Shown one piece after another: positions 41,218-50,042 of a DNA stretch of 64,000 nt; the first letter of the stretch is position 1, and each line of letters opens with the position of its first letter. This stretch comes from Pseudomonas chlororaphis (GTDB lineage: Bacteria; Pseudomonadota; Gammaproteobacteria; Pseudomonadales; Pseudomonadaceae): NCBI RefSeq assembly GCF_001921865.1, contig NZ_MSCT01000018.1, positions 186,001 through 250,000 on the forward strand, read 5' to 3'. Both the position numbers and the translations under genes were made by a program. The notes under the pieces are model-generated. The model did no database searches and was not told where the DNA came from. It saw only the letters and a program-made list of their open reading frames with translations.

Positions 41218-42335
41218 TAGCGCACGAACACCTGGGCCGTGGTGATCGCCATGTCGCCGCCCGGCAGCTTGATGGTGCCGAGCGGTTTCAGGCTGTCGGC
41301 ATCGAAGATCGCCACATCGTTGAAGGTCCCGGCCAGGTAGATCTTGCTGCCGTCCTGGTTGAAGGAAATGCAGTAGTAGGAATGGTCCAGGGTGGCGGCC
41401 TGGATCAGCTTCTTCTGCTTGATGTCGTACTTGGCCAGGCGGTTGAGCACGCCGAACATCAGGTTCGGGTCCTTCGGCGAGCGCATGCCGCTGAAGTAGA
41501 TTTCCGTCAGCGGGCCAAAGTCGGTGGTTTCGCTCTTGCCGGTCTTCAAGTCGACGCTGAACAGGCCGTACAGGTACTCGGCGGTGGCCGGGTCCTGCTT
41601 CTGGTCCTTGAATTTCGCCGCGGTGTAGAGCAGCGAGAAGTCATGGCGGAAGGTTTGCTGGTTCCACACGTAGAGCACGTCCGGGGCGCTGTAGTTCGGG
41701 CGTTTCCAGTGGCGGCTGGGAATCAGCACGTCGAACGTGCCGGTCTTGACGTCGACCTTGTAGACATCCGCGCCGGCCACATACAGGGTGCCGTCGTCGC
41801 CGCTCTGCATGATGGTCAACTGCCGTGGCGCGGGAAAACTGCGCACGGGTTTCGCCTTGAGTCCGGCGTCGGTGGCGTACACATCCAGCCGCGGCTGCTT
41901 GACCTCGTAGCGGTCGTTGAGCATCAGCGTCGGGTTGGCCACGGTGTACAGCTCCTTGCCGTCGTGGCTGACGGTGAAGGCGAACATCGAGCGCGCCTTC
42001 TCCCCCGGCTGCTGGGTGATGCTGGCGTGGAACACCTGCTTGCAGCTGTCCAGCTCGACGCCGTAGACATCCGCGTAGTGGTTGTTCAGCACATAGGCAA
42101 CCTTGCGGTCCGGCGCCAACTGCACGGTGCCGGGGCCGAAGGCGTCGGGCAGCGTGCAGGACTTGTACAGCGTGTCGCTGGCCAGGTCGATCACGTGCAG
42201 GTTGTTCGGGTAGTTGGTGACGACCATGTATTCGTGGCCGGGGTTGAGCGGCGTGTTGTCATCGGCCAGGGCGCCGAGCGAACAAGCCCCCAGGATCACG
42301 GAAGCGGCCAGGCCGCAGGCATTTTTGCGAAGCAT
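41217..42335 (-). CDS. qhpB: Quinohemoprotein amine dehydrogenase, beta subunit
   Basis: 372-residue precursor with a signal peptide (ASVILGACSLGALA then DDNT). The mature chain is a seven-bladed beta-propeller with repeated NNLHVIDLASD, TVQLAPDRKVAYVLNNHYADVYGVEL and IYLAGTFNDVAIFDADS segments. In QHNDH the propeller holds the gamma subunit and shapes the active site; the enzyme oxidises primary amines to aldehydes in the periplasm. Last gene of qhpA-D-C-B, 39 bases after qhpC. AAGGAA precedes the ATG. Confidence 0.93.
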   Translation of the reverse strand: MLRKNACGLAASVILGACSLGALADDNTPLNPGHEYMVVTNYPNNLHVIDLASDTLYKSCTLPDAFGPGTVQLAPDRKVAYVLNNHYADVYGVELDSCKQVFHASITQQPGEKARSMFAFTVSHDGKELYTVANPTLMLNDRYEVKQPRLDVYATDAGLKAKPVRSFPAPRQLTIMQSGDDGTLYVAGADVYKVDVKTGTFDVLIPSRHWKRPNYSAPDVLYVWNQQTFRHDFSLLYTAAKFKDQKQDPATAEYLYGLFSVDLKTGKSETTDFGPLTEIYFSGMRSPKDPNLMFGVLNRLAKYDIKQKKLIQAATLDHSYYCISFNQDGSKIYLAGTFNDVAIFDADSLKPLGTIKLPGGDMAITTAQVFVR

Positions 42336-42374
42336 GCTGGATTCCTTCTAAAGATCCGGTCATTTGTCTTTGGG

Positions 42375-42698
42375 CTATTTATCTTTGGGAAAGACGGTGC
42401 CGAGATTGCGCCAGTTCTCGTTGGAGGCCTGGGCGTCCTTGTTCCAGTCGGGGTAGGTGCTCATCATGTCCGGCACCTGGGCCGGCCACCAGCACGGGTC
42501 GGAGCAGCCGTAGAGGTCGGCCTCCATCGGCTGGCACAACGACGACACGCCGCCGAAGGCATCGATTTCCCAACCCGGGTCGGTGGTCGAGGCGCACCCG
42601 GCCACCGAACTCATGGCCACCACTTCTTCGATCCGGTTCTCGTCGGCAGCCTGTTCCAGCTGCTGGGCTTTGTTATTGATCGGCTTGAGATGCTTCAT
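42375..42698 (-). CDS. qhpC: Quinohemoprotein amine dehydrogenase, gamma subunit (CTQ-bearing)
   Basis: 107 residues: a 28-residue leader (MKHLKPINNKAQQLEQAADE onward) and a 79-residue mature chain. In mature numbering all cross-link residues of the structurally known enzyme are present: Cys7-Glu16, Cys27-Asp33, Cys41-Asp49 thioethers, and Cys37-Trp43 which become the cysteine tryptophylquinone cofactor. QhpD should form the thioethers, QhpG should hydroxylate Trp43, QhpE should cut the leader and QhpF should export the peptide. The leader has no ordinary secretion signal, as expected. Its ATG lies 1 base after the qhpD stop. Confidence 0.95.
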   Translation of the reverse strand: MKHLKPINNKAQQLEQAADENRIEEVVAMSSVAGCASTTDPGWEIDAFGGVSSLCQPMEADLYGCSDPCWWPAQVPDMMSTYPDWNKDAQASNENWRNLGTVFPKDK

Positions 42699-42699
42699 G

Positions 42700-44133
42700 T
42701 CAGTGAGCCTTGCGCGGGGTGATGTAACGGCTGATGAAGGCCGGGTTGTGGGCCATGATCCGGCTGTAGACCTCGATGCCGAAATCCACCCAGTCACGCA
42801 TCAGTTCGCAATAGTGATACGTGGGGTGCGCCGGGTCGCCGTAGCGGGCGTAGCTCTCGTGGTAGCAGCCGCCAGAGCACAGGTTGCGGATGCGGCAGCT
42901 GTCGCAGCCGGTGTTGGTCCGGTCCAGGCGCTGGGACAGGAAGTCGTTGAGTTCCATCTGTTTGACCCCACCGTCGCGCACGTTGCCGAAGGTCGGCAGC
43001 GACGAGCCGGTAAAGCGGTGGCACAGGTTCAGCTCGCCCTTGTGGTCCACCGCCAACATCTTCAGCCCGGCGCCGCAGGGCAGCGCCTTCTTGTGGCCTT
43101 CGTGGATGTCGGTGATCAGCTGGTGCAGGTTGGAAAAGCCGATATTGCGGTGTTCCAGGGCCGCCTCCAGGTAACGCCGGCCCAGGCGCTTCATGCTGGC
43201 GAAGACTTCGATCAGCTCGTCGCCCGTGAGGTTGAAGCTGCTGATATCGCCCGAGGTCACCGGGGCAAAACCGACCTCGGCGAACCCCAGCTCGTTGAAC
43301 AGGTGGTCCCAGATGGTTTCCACGTCGGTGACCCCGGTGGTCAGGGTCACCCGCGCGCCGACCGGGCGGCTGTCGTAGCGCGCCAGCAGCATCTGCGCCT
43401 TGCGCCGCACCACGTCGTAGGTGCCCTGCCCGCCCACGGTGATGCGGTTGCGGTCGTGCACGGTCTTGGGTCCGTCGATGCTCACCGAGAGCCCGAAGCG
43501 GTGGGCGTTGAGGTAGTCCACCGTCTCTTCGGTGAGCAGCGTGGCGTTGGTGGTCATGACGAACTCCACCTGCTTGCCCGCCGCGCCAAAGCGTTTCTCG
43601 CAATAGTCGACCATGTACTCGATCAGCTTGCGGTTGCTCAGCGGTTCGCCGCCGAAGAACACCACGGTGAAGCGCTGTTCGTCGGGGGATTCCTTGAGCA
43701 GCATTTCCACCGAGGCGATGGCCGTCTCGACGTCCATCTTCTTGCCCGCCGAGGGCTTGTCCAGGTCTTCCTTGTAGCAGTAGGTGCAGCTCAGGTTGCA
43801 GCCGGTGTTGACGTTGAGCACCACGGTGTTGATCGCCGTGCGCTCGACCCGCTTGAGGGCGATCTCCGGGGTCAGCGGCGAGCCGTCGCTGACCAGTTCC
43901 AGGGCGATCAGCTCGCGCAGGGTCTCGTGGATATCCTCGCCGTCGAACCGCGCGCCAAGGCGCTGGACCAGGTCTTCGGGGGTGCAGCCGGGGCCGCGCA
44001 AGGTGTCGATGATGGTGCCGGTCAGCTCGTCGCTGGCGAACAGCGAACTGCTGGGGATATGGAACAGCATGCGGTCGGCGTCGACCCGCACTTCGTGCAG
44101 GTTGCGTTCGACCAGATTCAAGGTAGCGCCCAT
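42700..44133 (-). CDS. qhpD: Radical SAM/SPASM enzyme QhpD, forms intrapeptidyl thioether cross-links
   Basis: 477 residues. Radical-SAM cluster motif CNLSCTYCYKED near residue 120 and a C-terminal SPASM-type auxiliary cluster region GCDSCRIRNLCSGGCYHES near 430. It makes the Cys-Asp/Glu thioethers in the QhpC peptide. ATG 44133 follows AGGAGG at 7 bases, a strong site. It lies between qhpA (78 bases upstream) and qhpC (1 base downstream), the operon order known for QHNDH. Confidence 0.93.
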   Translation of the reverse strand: MGATLNLVERNLHEVRVDADRMLFHIPSSSLFASDELTGTIIDTLRGPGCTPEDLVQRLGARFDGEDIHETLRELIALELVSDGSPLTPEIALKRVERTAINTVVLNVNTGCNLSCTYCYKEDLDKPSAGKKMDVETAIASVEMLLKESPDEQRFTVVFFGGEPLSNRKLIEYMVDYCEKRFGAAGKQVEFVMTTNATLLTEETVDYLNAHRFGLSVSIDGPKTVHDRNRITVGGQGTYDVVRRKAQMLLARYDSRPVGARVTLTTGVTDVETIWDHLFNELGFAEVGFAPVTSGDISSFNLTGDELIEVFASMKRLGRRYLEAALEHRNIGFSNLHQLITDIHEGHKKALPCGAGLKMLAVDHKGELNLCHRFTGSSLPTFGNVRDGGVKQMELNDFLSQRLDRTNTGCDSCRIRNLCSGGCYHESYARYGDPAHPTYHYCELMRDWVDFGIEVYSRIMAHNPAFISRYITPRKAH

Positions 44134-44211
44134 TGCAAACCTCCTGTGCCGACCCCGCCTTGCAGGGCCTGCGGTCATTCCGAAAGAGTGTCTGAAGCCG
44201 CGGACCGCGCC

Positions 44212-45795
44212 TTAGGGAATGGGTGGATTGTTCCAGCGTTGCACGGTGACGATCAGGTGGCCTTCGCCGCTCAGGGACTTCCCTGCGTCGTCGACGGCGG
44301 CGATCACCTTGAGGTTGCCGGCGTTGTTGGTGGACATCTTGCGCGCCGGGTTCGGCCCGGCATCGCCCGGCATGAACACGCCCGCGTCGGCCTGCATGGT
44401 GCCGGCGAACTTGACGTCTTCGTCGTCCCTGGCGCGATCGTCGAAGGCCTCGACCTTCCACTGCGCCGGGAACACGCCGATGCGATACGGCTTGCCGTCG
44501 GCGCCCTTACCCCAGGCTTCGGCGTCGAAGCGGCCCTGGACTTTCGGCGTCGAACCGCCGCCCTCGCCGATCCGTGCCACCGAGAATTCCGGCACGACTT
44601 TGACTGCGGCGATTTTGCTGTAGACCGACAGCGTCGGGCCTTTCAGCGCGCCGACAGTGATGTTGCGCAGGCCCGGTCGGGCATTGGCAGCCGCCTTGAG
44701 TTTGACCTTGATTCGCTCCGGGCTCTGCTCGATGACTTCGAGCACTTGCACGCCGTCGCCAAAGCTCGGCTTGCCGGTGAGGCCGCTGCCGATCAGGGTG
44801 ACTTCAGTCTCGGTGCCGGCCTTCAGATACCCCGGTTGCGCCGCCAGCAGACGGCTGCTGCCCTGCTTGGCGGCGACGAAGTCCAGGCCGCGCTCGTCGT
44901 GCTCGGCCTCGAACATCCGCCCCTGCAGGGCACTGCCCTGGGCGGCGAACACCTGGCGCATGCTCACGCCGTCGATGTTCACATTGCCGCGCCATTCGTA
45001 GCCGCTGTAGAGAATCGCGCTGCCTTCGCCATTGAACGGGCTGCCGTCGGCGTACTGGCCCTTGACGCTGACCTTGAAGCTGTCGCCGGCGTCGGCCGTG
45101 ACGCTCATGATGCCGGCCAGTTCGCCCTTGCCCGGCGCATGGCCGCTGAAGCTCCAGTCGCCCGCCAGGGCCTGGGCTTTCGGCGCGCTGTCCAGCCATT
45201 TTTTCCAGGCCGGGTTGTCCAGCGGATAACGCTTGGCCAGCAGCGGCACCATGTCCTTGCGCGCCAGGTCGAACCAGTCGCGGTCGCGGGCCAGCGCCTG
45301 GTACTCCAGGGACGGCCATTGGCCCAGGTGGAAGTTCACCAGGCGTTCCCATTCCTGGGCCGGCCGCCGTTGCAGGGCGACCCGCGCGCCGGAGTGGCAG
45401 CGGCCGCACATCTGGCTCGTCTGCTCGTCGAATTTCTCCACGGTGTTCAGGCGCCGCTCCAGGGCGTAACGCACGCCGTCGGTCTCGCTCGGCGCCAGGC
45501 CCTGGGTATCGGCCAGGTACTTGACCAGGGCGCGACGGTCGTCGTCGCTGATCTGCAAGCTGTGCATGACCTGCATGCGGGCGATGCTCATCAGCCAGCC
45601 TTCCGGGGTCTTGCGCTGCTGGCTGATACGGCTCAGGGCCCCGTCCGCTTGCGGGGTGTGGCAGCCCTGGCAGGTTTCCTTGAGGATCGCCTGGGCCTCG
45701 CGTGCGGCCAGGCTGGGTGGGGCATGCAGGGCAGCGCAGACAGCCAGCGCCAGCAGGCCGCCGGACAGGCCTGCTCGGAGTGTGCTCTTGATCAA
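44212..45795 (-). CDS. qhpA: Quinohemoprotein amine dehydrogenase, alpha subunit (diheme)
   Basis: 527 residues with signal peptide (SGGLLALAVCAALHAPPSLA). Two heme c sites, ETCQGCHTPQ and QMCGRCHSGA, lie in the first about 135 residues, followed by beta-rich domains (TLIGSGLTGKPSFGDGVQVL). The hemes carry electrons from the quinone cofactor to an external acceptor. First gene of the qhpADCB operon; upstream is a 557-base space with possible enhancer elements. Confidence 0.93.
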   Translation of the reverse strand: MIKSTLRAGLSGGLLALAVCAALHAPPSLAAREAQAILKETCQGCHTPQADGALSRISQQRKTPEGWLMSIARMQVMHSLQISDDDRRALVKYLADTQGLAPSETDGVRYALERRLNTVEKFDEQTSQMCGRCHSGARVALQRRPAQEWERLVNFHLGQWPSLEYQALARDRDWFDLARKDMVPLLAKRYPLDNPAWKKWLDSAPKAQALAGDWSFSGHAPGKGELAGIMSVTADAGDSFKVSVKGQYADGSPFNGEGSAILYSGYEWRGNVNIDGVSMRQVFAAQGSALQGRMFEAEHDERGLDFVAAKQGSSRLLAAQPGYLKAGTETEVTLIGSGLTGKPSFGDGVQVLEVIEQSPERIKVKLKAAANARPGLRNITVGALKGPTLSVYSKIAAVKVVPEFSVARIGEGGGSTPKVQGRFDAEAWGKGADGKPYRIGVFPAQWKVEAFDDRARDDEDVKFAGTMQADAGVFMPGDAGPNPARKMSTNNAGNLKVIAAVDDAGKSLSGEGHLIVTVQRWNNPPIP

Positions 45796-46024
45796 GGTCG
45801 GACCTCCACGGTGCTTCTTATTGTTGTAGTTCGTCGTTCTTATGGGTTTCTGCCACGCCCGGTCGCGCCGGGCATGGAGGCAAGCGAAACGTCTGAGACG
45901 AGCAATACACGGAGCGTGCCAGCTTATAAATGAGGCTATTTTTCAATGGCTTGCCAGCGCTTCACGATGAATGCCCCCGGCGCGCGCCGGCCCGGCGCGT
46001 TTAATTTCGCGACAACTGTTCCAC

Positions 46025-46035
46025 TCTGAGACGGG
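46025..46035 (-). promoter_or_regulatory. Shared upstream motif (qhpA copy)
   Basis: Minus strand CCCGTCTCAGA, identical over 11 bases to the motif in front of the aldehyde dehydrogenase gene (52037-52047). It lies 230 bases upstream of qhpA, a distance normal for a sigma-54 enhancer site. Role inferred. Confidence 0.45.
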
Positions 46036-46091
46036 CGCGACAACGAGAGAACGTTGACACAAGCAAAGGCAGTGGCACGGATACTGAACGC

Positions 46092-46137
46092 TTGGGACAG
46101 TGCAAGCATGACAGGGCCAAACCTTAGGCTGTCCCAA
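46092..46137. promoter_or_regulatory. Inverted repeat TTGGGACAG ... CTGTCCCAA upstream of qhpA
   Basis: Perfect 9-bp arms at 46092-46100 and 46129-46137 with 28 bases between; inside the spacer another ACAG (CTGT on the minus strand) sits at 46111-46114. About 300 bases from qhpA and 215 from the HAD gene. It could be paired half-sites of an activator or a transcribed stem. Confidence 0.45.
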
Positions 46138-46352
46138 TATCGTCAGGAGGTCGCCTACCGGCACCTCCAGCACAGCCCCTAAGCAGAACGCAGTCAACAT
46201 CCCCAAACCTTTGACCTGTACTCAGGCGCACAAGGAATAAATCCCCACGCGGCGAACTGCCCTGTTCTCGATCAAGGCGTCTTCGCCCTGCTAGGATGCC
46301 GACTTAAACGCTTCAGCCACCAGCCCCGAGAGGGCCTGACAGGAAACCCGCC

Positions 46353-47018
46353 ATGCTCACCGCCCTGCTTTTCGACCTCGACGGCACCCTGACCGACACC
46401 GACCAATTGCACCTGCTGGCCCTGCAGCAACTGTTGCTGGAAGAAGACGGCCGGGTGTTCACCCAGGAAGAGTTCGAGGCGCATGTCAGCGGCCAGGCCA
46501 ATGCCAACATGTGCCGCTACCTGTTCCCCGAGCGCTCGCTGGCCGAGCACGAGGCCTTCGCCGACCGCAAGGAGGCGCGCTTTCGCCAACTGTCGCCGCA
46601 ACTGACGCCGCTGCCCGGTTTGCTGCGCCTGCTGGATTTCGCCCGGGCGAATGAGATCGGGGTCTGCGTGGTCACCAATGCGCCGCGGGCCAACGCCGAA
46701 CACATGCTGCACGTGCTGGGGCTGCGCGAGCGTTTCGCCACGGTGCTGGTGGCCGAGGAACTGCCCCGCGCCAAACCCGACCCGCTGCCCTACCTCACCG
46801 GCCTGGAATGCCTGGGCGCCCGGGCCGCGGCCGGCATCGCCTTCGAGGACTCGATCCCGGGCCTGACCGCGGCGGTCGGTTCCGGGGCCTTCACAGTCGG
46901 CCTGGCCACCAGCCAGCGCCCCGAGGCCCTGCTGGCCGCCGGCGCCGACCTGGTCATCGAAGACTTCAACGACCCGCGGCTGTGGGCGGTGATCGAGCGG
47001 ATGCACGGCTCGCGCTGA
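46353..47018 (+). CDS. HAD-family sugar-phosphate phosphatase/phosphoglucomutase-like
   Basis: 221 residues. HAD motif I FDLDGTLTDTD near residue 7, motif II VVTNAPR near 105, motif III Lys in ELPRAKPDPLPY near 137, motif IV AFEDSIPGL near 163. A helical cap follows motif I, as in beta-phosphoglucomutase-like phosphatases. Substrate unknown. ATG 46353 follows AGGAAA. Divergent from qhpA. Confidence 0.9.
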   Translation: MLTALLFDLDGTLTDTDQLHLLALQQLLLEEDGRVFTQEEFEAHVSGQANANMCRYLFPERSLAEHEAFADRKEARFRQLSPQLTPLPGLLRLLDFARANEIGVCVVTNAPRANAEHMLHVLGLRERFATVLVAEELPRAKPDPLPYLTGLECLGARAAAGIAFEDSIPGLTAAVGSGAFTVGLATSQRPEALLAAGADLVIEDFNDPRLWAVIERMHGSR

Positions 47019-47142
47019 CCCGCTGCCCGGCCCGGCCGGGAAACTCAGAAACTACCCGAGCACTTTCAGTTGTGTCTGATAGTCCGGCGGGCGCTGGCTC
47101 TTGAAGATAGCGCCCCGCCTGCCTGTCGTTTCAAGGACCTTC

Positions 47143-47556
47143 ATGAAACCGCTCATCCCCCTCTCTCTGCTGACCCTGCTGGCGTTGCTGGGCCTGGCAG
47201 CCAATCTGGAACACACCCCGGAACACCCCCGACCGGTCTTGCCGGACACCACCGACAGTTGCCTGACCCGGGGCGAAGCGATCAGCAGCAGCCTGGAAAA
47301 ACTCCTGCCTGACCCGCAGTACCGGCAACTGGCCGGCCTGCACCAGGCGCTGGAGCCCCTCAGCCGTTACTGCGACGGCCTGCACTTCGAGCACAACCCG
47401 CCCCTGCGCCAGGCCGAATATCAGGTGATGTTGCGCCAGATCGAACTCGACGCCGCGCAGCGTTATGGCGATCCGCGCATCATCGACAAACGCAAGGCGC
47501 GGCTCATCCATGCCTTGCAAGTCCTGCAATACGCCCTCGGCGCCCACGGCTCCTAA
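47143..47556 (+). CDS. Hypothetical exported protein
   Basis: 137 residues. Opens MKPLIPLSLLTLLALLGLAA, a signal peptide or membrane anchor; the rest is helical with two Cys (DSCLTRGEA and SRYCDGLHF) that could form a disulphide. ATG 47143 has AAGGA at 8 bases. I do not recognise a family. It lies 124 bases after the HAD gene, probably with its own promoter. Confidence 0.7.
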   Translation: MKPLIPLSLLTLLALLGLAANLEHTPEHPRPVLPDTTDSCLTRGEAISSSLEKLLPDPQYRQLAGLHQALEPLSRYCDGLHFEHNPPLRQAEYQVMLRQIELDAAQRYGDPRIIDKRKARLIHALQVLQYALGAHGS

Positions 47557-47723
47557 GGAAAATCCTGGGTTGACACGCCATGCGACGGATTCGCCGCTGC
47601 CCGTCGAGGCGCCGACGAAGACGGATTTTTTCCAGGAAACTCAATGACCTGCGTGCCTGGCGGGGAAATCGCGGGAATGGGAATGCAACTAATTGTTATG
47701 AAAGGAATTTTCTAAAAACTGGC

Positions 47724-47750
47724 TAAGATAGTTCTGGTTGGTGCCGATGG
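47724..47750 (+). promoter_or_regulatory. FliA (sigma-28) promoter of the chemoreceptor gene
   Basis: TAAG (47724-47727), 15 bases, GCCGATGG (47743-47750), against the consensus TAAA-N15-GCCGATAA. It ends 30 bases before the chemoreceptor ATG. FliA control is normal for chemotaxis genes. Confidence 0.7.
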
Positions 47751-47780
47751 GCTTGGAAGGACACAAGGAGCAATCAGGAC

Positions 47781-49346
47781 ATGAAAAACAATCAGCCCGT
47801 AACACAACGTGAAGTGGCCCTGGGGGCGCACCAGAAACTCATCTCCACCACCGACGCCCACGGCGTCATCAGCTACTGCAACGATGCCTTCGTCGACATC
47901 AGCGGCTTCGACCGCGACGACCTGATTGGCGCTCCACAGAATATCGTCCGCCATCCCGACGTCCCGCCCGCGGTCTTCGCCCACATGTGGGCCGCGCTGA
48001 AACAGGGCCAGCCGTGGATGGGCATCGTCAAGAACCGCTCGAAAAACGGCGACCACTACTGGGTCAACGCCTACGTCACGCCGATTTTCGAGGGCAGCAA
48101 GATCGTCGGCTACGAGTCAGTGCGGGTCAAACCCGGCACCGACCAGGTCCGCCGTGCGCAAGCCCTGTACCAGCGCCTCAACCGCCAGCAACCGGCCATC
48201 CCCCAGCGACATCGCTGGCAGCCGGCGCTGCTGGCCTGGACGCCGTTCCTGGGCATGGGCGTGGCCGGCTGCCTGAGCGCTCTCTGGCTGGCGCCGCCCG
48301 TGGCACTGGCCGTGACCGCCGCGCTCTCCGTGCCCCTGGGCCTGCTGGCGGGGCAGCGTCGCGACCGCGCCGCGCAGCGCCTGTTGCAACAAGTCGACGC
48401 CTCGACCTGCGACCCGTTGATCGCCCAGATGTACAGCGACGCCCAAGGCCCCCAGGCCCGCCTGGAAACCGCCTTCGTCAGCCAGGGCGCACGCCTGAAA
48501 ACCTGCCTCACCCGCTTGCAGGACAGCGCCGAGTTGCTCAATGTCCTGGCCAGCCGCTCCGACACCCTGGCCGGCGACAGCTCCCGCGGCCTGGAACGGC
48601 AGCGGGTGGAAACCGAACAGGTCTCCACCGCCGTCAACCAGATGGCCGCCACCACCCAGGAAGTCGCCGGCCACGTGCAGCGCACCGCCGACGCCACCCA
48701 GGCCGCCAACCAGTTGACCGGGCGCGGCCGCGCAGTGACGCGCGACACCCGCGAAGCCATCGAACGGTTGTCGGCGGTGGTCGGCGAAACGGGGGAGAAC
48801 GTCGCGCAACTGGCCAAGGACAGCGACGAGATCGGCACCGTGGTCGACGTGATCAAGGGCATCGCCGACCAGACCAACCTGCTGGCGCTCAATGCCGCCA
48901 TCGAAGCGGCCCGCGCCGGCGACATGGGCCGCGGTTTCGCCGTGGTGGCCGACGAGGTCCGCCAACTGGCCCAGCGCACCGCGCAGTCCACCCAGCAGAT
49001 CCATGAGCTGATCACCCAGTTGCAGACGTCCTCGCACAATGCCGTGCAAAGCATGCAGAACGGCCAGCGCCAGGCCGAGGAAGGCGTGGCCCGGGTGCTG
49101 GAGGCGGACCAGGCGCTGCTGGGCATCAGCGACGCGGTGGCCAACATCACCGAGATGACCACCCAGATCGCCGCCGCCACCGAGGAACAGAGCGCGGTGG
49201 CCGAGGAGATCAGCCGCAACATCAGCACCATCGCCCAGCTGGCCGACCAGACCTCGGAACAGGCCCATCATTCGGCCGAACTGAGCAAGGAACTGACCCA
49301 GACCGCCACCACCCAGTACTCGCTGGTGGAGCGCTTCAACCGCTAG
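47781..49346 (+). CDS. PAS-domain methyl-accepting chemotaxis protein, Aer type
   Basis: 521 residues. N-terminal PAS domain (LISTTDAHGVISYCNDAFVD, WMGIVKNRSKNGDHYWVNAY), two membrane segments around residues 150-195, then a long cytoplasmic signalling domain with the hairpin tip EIGTVVDVIKGIADQTNLLA. The layout matches Aer redox/energy-taxis receptors, which bind FAD in the PAS domain and have no periplasmic sensor. A FliA promoter lies upstream. It is flanked by amine-oxidation genes; taxis toward electron-donor amines is possible but unproven. Confidence 0.92.
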   Translation: MKNNQPVTQREVALGAHQKLISTTDAHGVISYCNDAFVDISGFDRDDLIGAPQNIVRHPDVPPAVFAHMWAALKQGQPWMGIVKNRSKNGDHYWVNAYVTPIFEGSKIVGYESVRVKPGTDQVRRAQALYQRLNRQQPAIPQRHRWQPALLAWTPFLGMGVAGCLSALWLAPPVALAVTAALSVPLGLLAGQRRDRAAQRLLQQVDASTCDPLIAQMYSDAQGPQARLETAFVSQGARLKTCLTRLQDSAELLNVLASRSDTLAGDSSRGLERQRVETEQVSTAVNQMAATTQEVAGHVQRTADATQAANQLTGRGRAVTRDTREAIERLSAVVGETGENVAQLAKDSDEIGTVVDVIKGIADQTNLLALNAAIEAARAGDMGRGFAVVADEVRQLAQRTAQSTQQIHELITQLQTSSHNAVQSMQNGQRQAEEGVARVLEADQALLGISDAVANITEMTTQIAAATEEQSAVAEEISRNISTIAQLADQTSEQAHHSAELSKELTQTATTQYSLVERFNR

Positions 49347-49350
49347 ATCT

Positions 49351-49417
49351 ATTGCGAGCAAGCTCGCTCCTACAGGGAATACGCAACCCTCTGCAGGAGC
49401 GAGCTTGCTCGCGATGG
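49351..49417. repeat. REP pair (inverted)
   Basis: TTGCGAGCAAGCTCGCTCCT at 49352 and an inverted copy ending CTTGCTCGCGATGG at 49417. It lies right after the chemoreceptor stop and before the convergent MliC gene. Confidence 0.9.
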
Positions 49418-49463
49418 CGGATCGAAGGTCGACACACAACCACAGAGGTTGAAAGGCGAGGCG

Positions 49464-49853
49464 TTATTGCGCCTCGGCCTTCTGTTCCTTGCAGTCCCTG
49501 AGCAGCAACTGCTCCTCGGCGGTGTGGTCGGCTTCCAGGAAGCTCAACACCCCGGAATCGCCCTTGGTGTGCCAGCGGAAGCTGTTCTGCTCGTCGTCGG
49601 CGATGTACAGCTCCCCGGAACCCGAGCGGGCGCGATGCATCGGAATCAGCTGGCCCTTGTAATACAGGGTGGCGAACGAGGCGCCGTTGTCGATATTCAG
49701 GTACGCCGCCTGCACCGCTACCCCGCCTTCGCAGCGATAGTGGGCCGCGCTGCTCTGGAACGCCGGCTGTTCCGGTTCGGCCGGGGCCGCGCCCGCCTGG
49801 GCGAAAAGGGGGGCCAGCAGCGCGGCGGTTCCCAGGATCGTTGAAATCTTCAT
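49464..49853 (-). CDS. MliC-family C-type lysozyme inhibitor
   Basis: 129 residues with signal peptide (ILGTAALLAPLFAQAGA). The mature part has the MliC pattern: AAHYRCEGGVAVQAAYLNID, LYYKGQLIPMHR, SGSGELYIADDEQNSFRWHTKG and a closing LLLRDC, whose Cys should pair with YRC. No lipobox Cys at the signal cut, so soluble periplasmic (PliC/MliC-like). Protects peptidoglycan from host lysozyme. ATG 49853 follows AAGGAGAGG. Confidence 0.82.
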   Translation of the reverse strand: MKISTILGTAALLAPLFAQAGAAPAEPEQPAFQSSAAHYRCEGGVAVQAAYLNIDNGASFATLYYKGQLIPMHRARSGSGELYIADDEQNSFRWHTKGDSGVLSFLEADHTAEEQLLLRDCKEQKAEAQ

Positions 49854-50042
49854 GTACCTCTCCTTGATCGATGCCTCCTTGCGAGGCCCCTTTAGGACGA
49901 ATTCGCGTCCCATAAGTTCAGGCCCCGCGCCGGCCGCGAACCCGCCAGCCGCGCCACCACCTCCCGGCGCCGCTGCTACGCTTGAAATCCGGGCCGGCAC
50001 ATCGGTTCGCTTGTCGTACACCACTCAATCGAGGAACGCGTC

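Larger units (their letters stand above)
45796..46352. other. Intergenic regulatory space between qhpA and the HAD gene
   Basis: 557 bases with no convincing gene. It holds two TCTGAGACG motifs (45892-45900 inside the 11-bp palindrome CGTCTGAGACG, and 46025-46033), a 9-bp inverted repeat at 46092-46137, and on the minus strand TGGCACG at 45915-45921, a good -24 half of a sigma-54 promoter with no correctly spaced -12 half. The divergent HAD gene promoter should also lie here. Confidence 0.7.

Noticed and set aside
45901..45921. TGGCACG ... TTGC on the minus strand as a sigma-54 promoter of qhpA
   Set aside because: The -24 half is perfect but the TTGC is 5 bases too far away; sigma-54 tolerates little spacing change.
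49990..50025. Sigma-54-like GGCAC ... TTCGC upstream of the amidohydrolase
   Set aside because: Both halves deviate (CGGCAC, TTCG instead of TTGC) and no enhancer motif is nearby.
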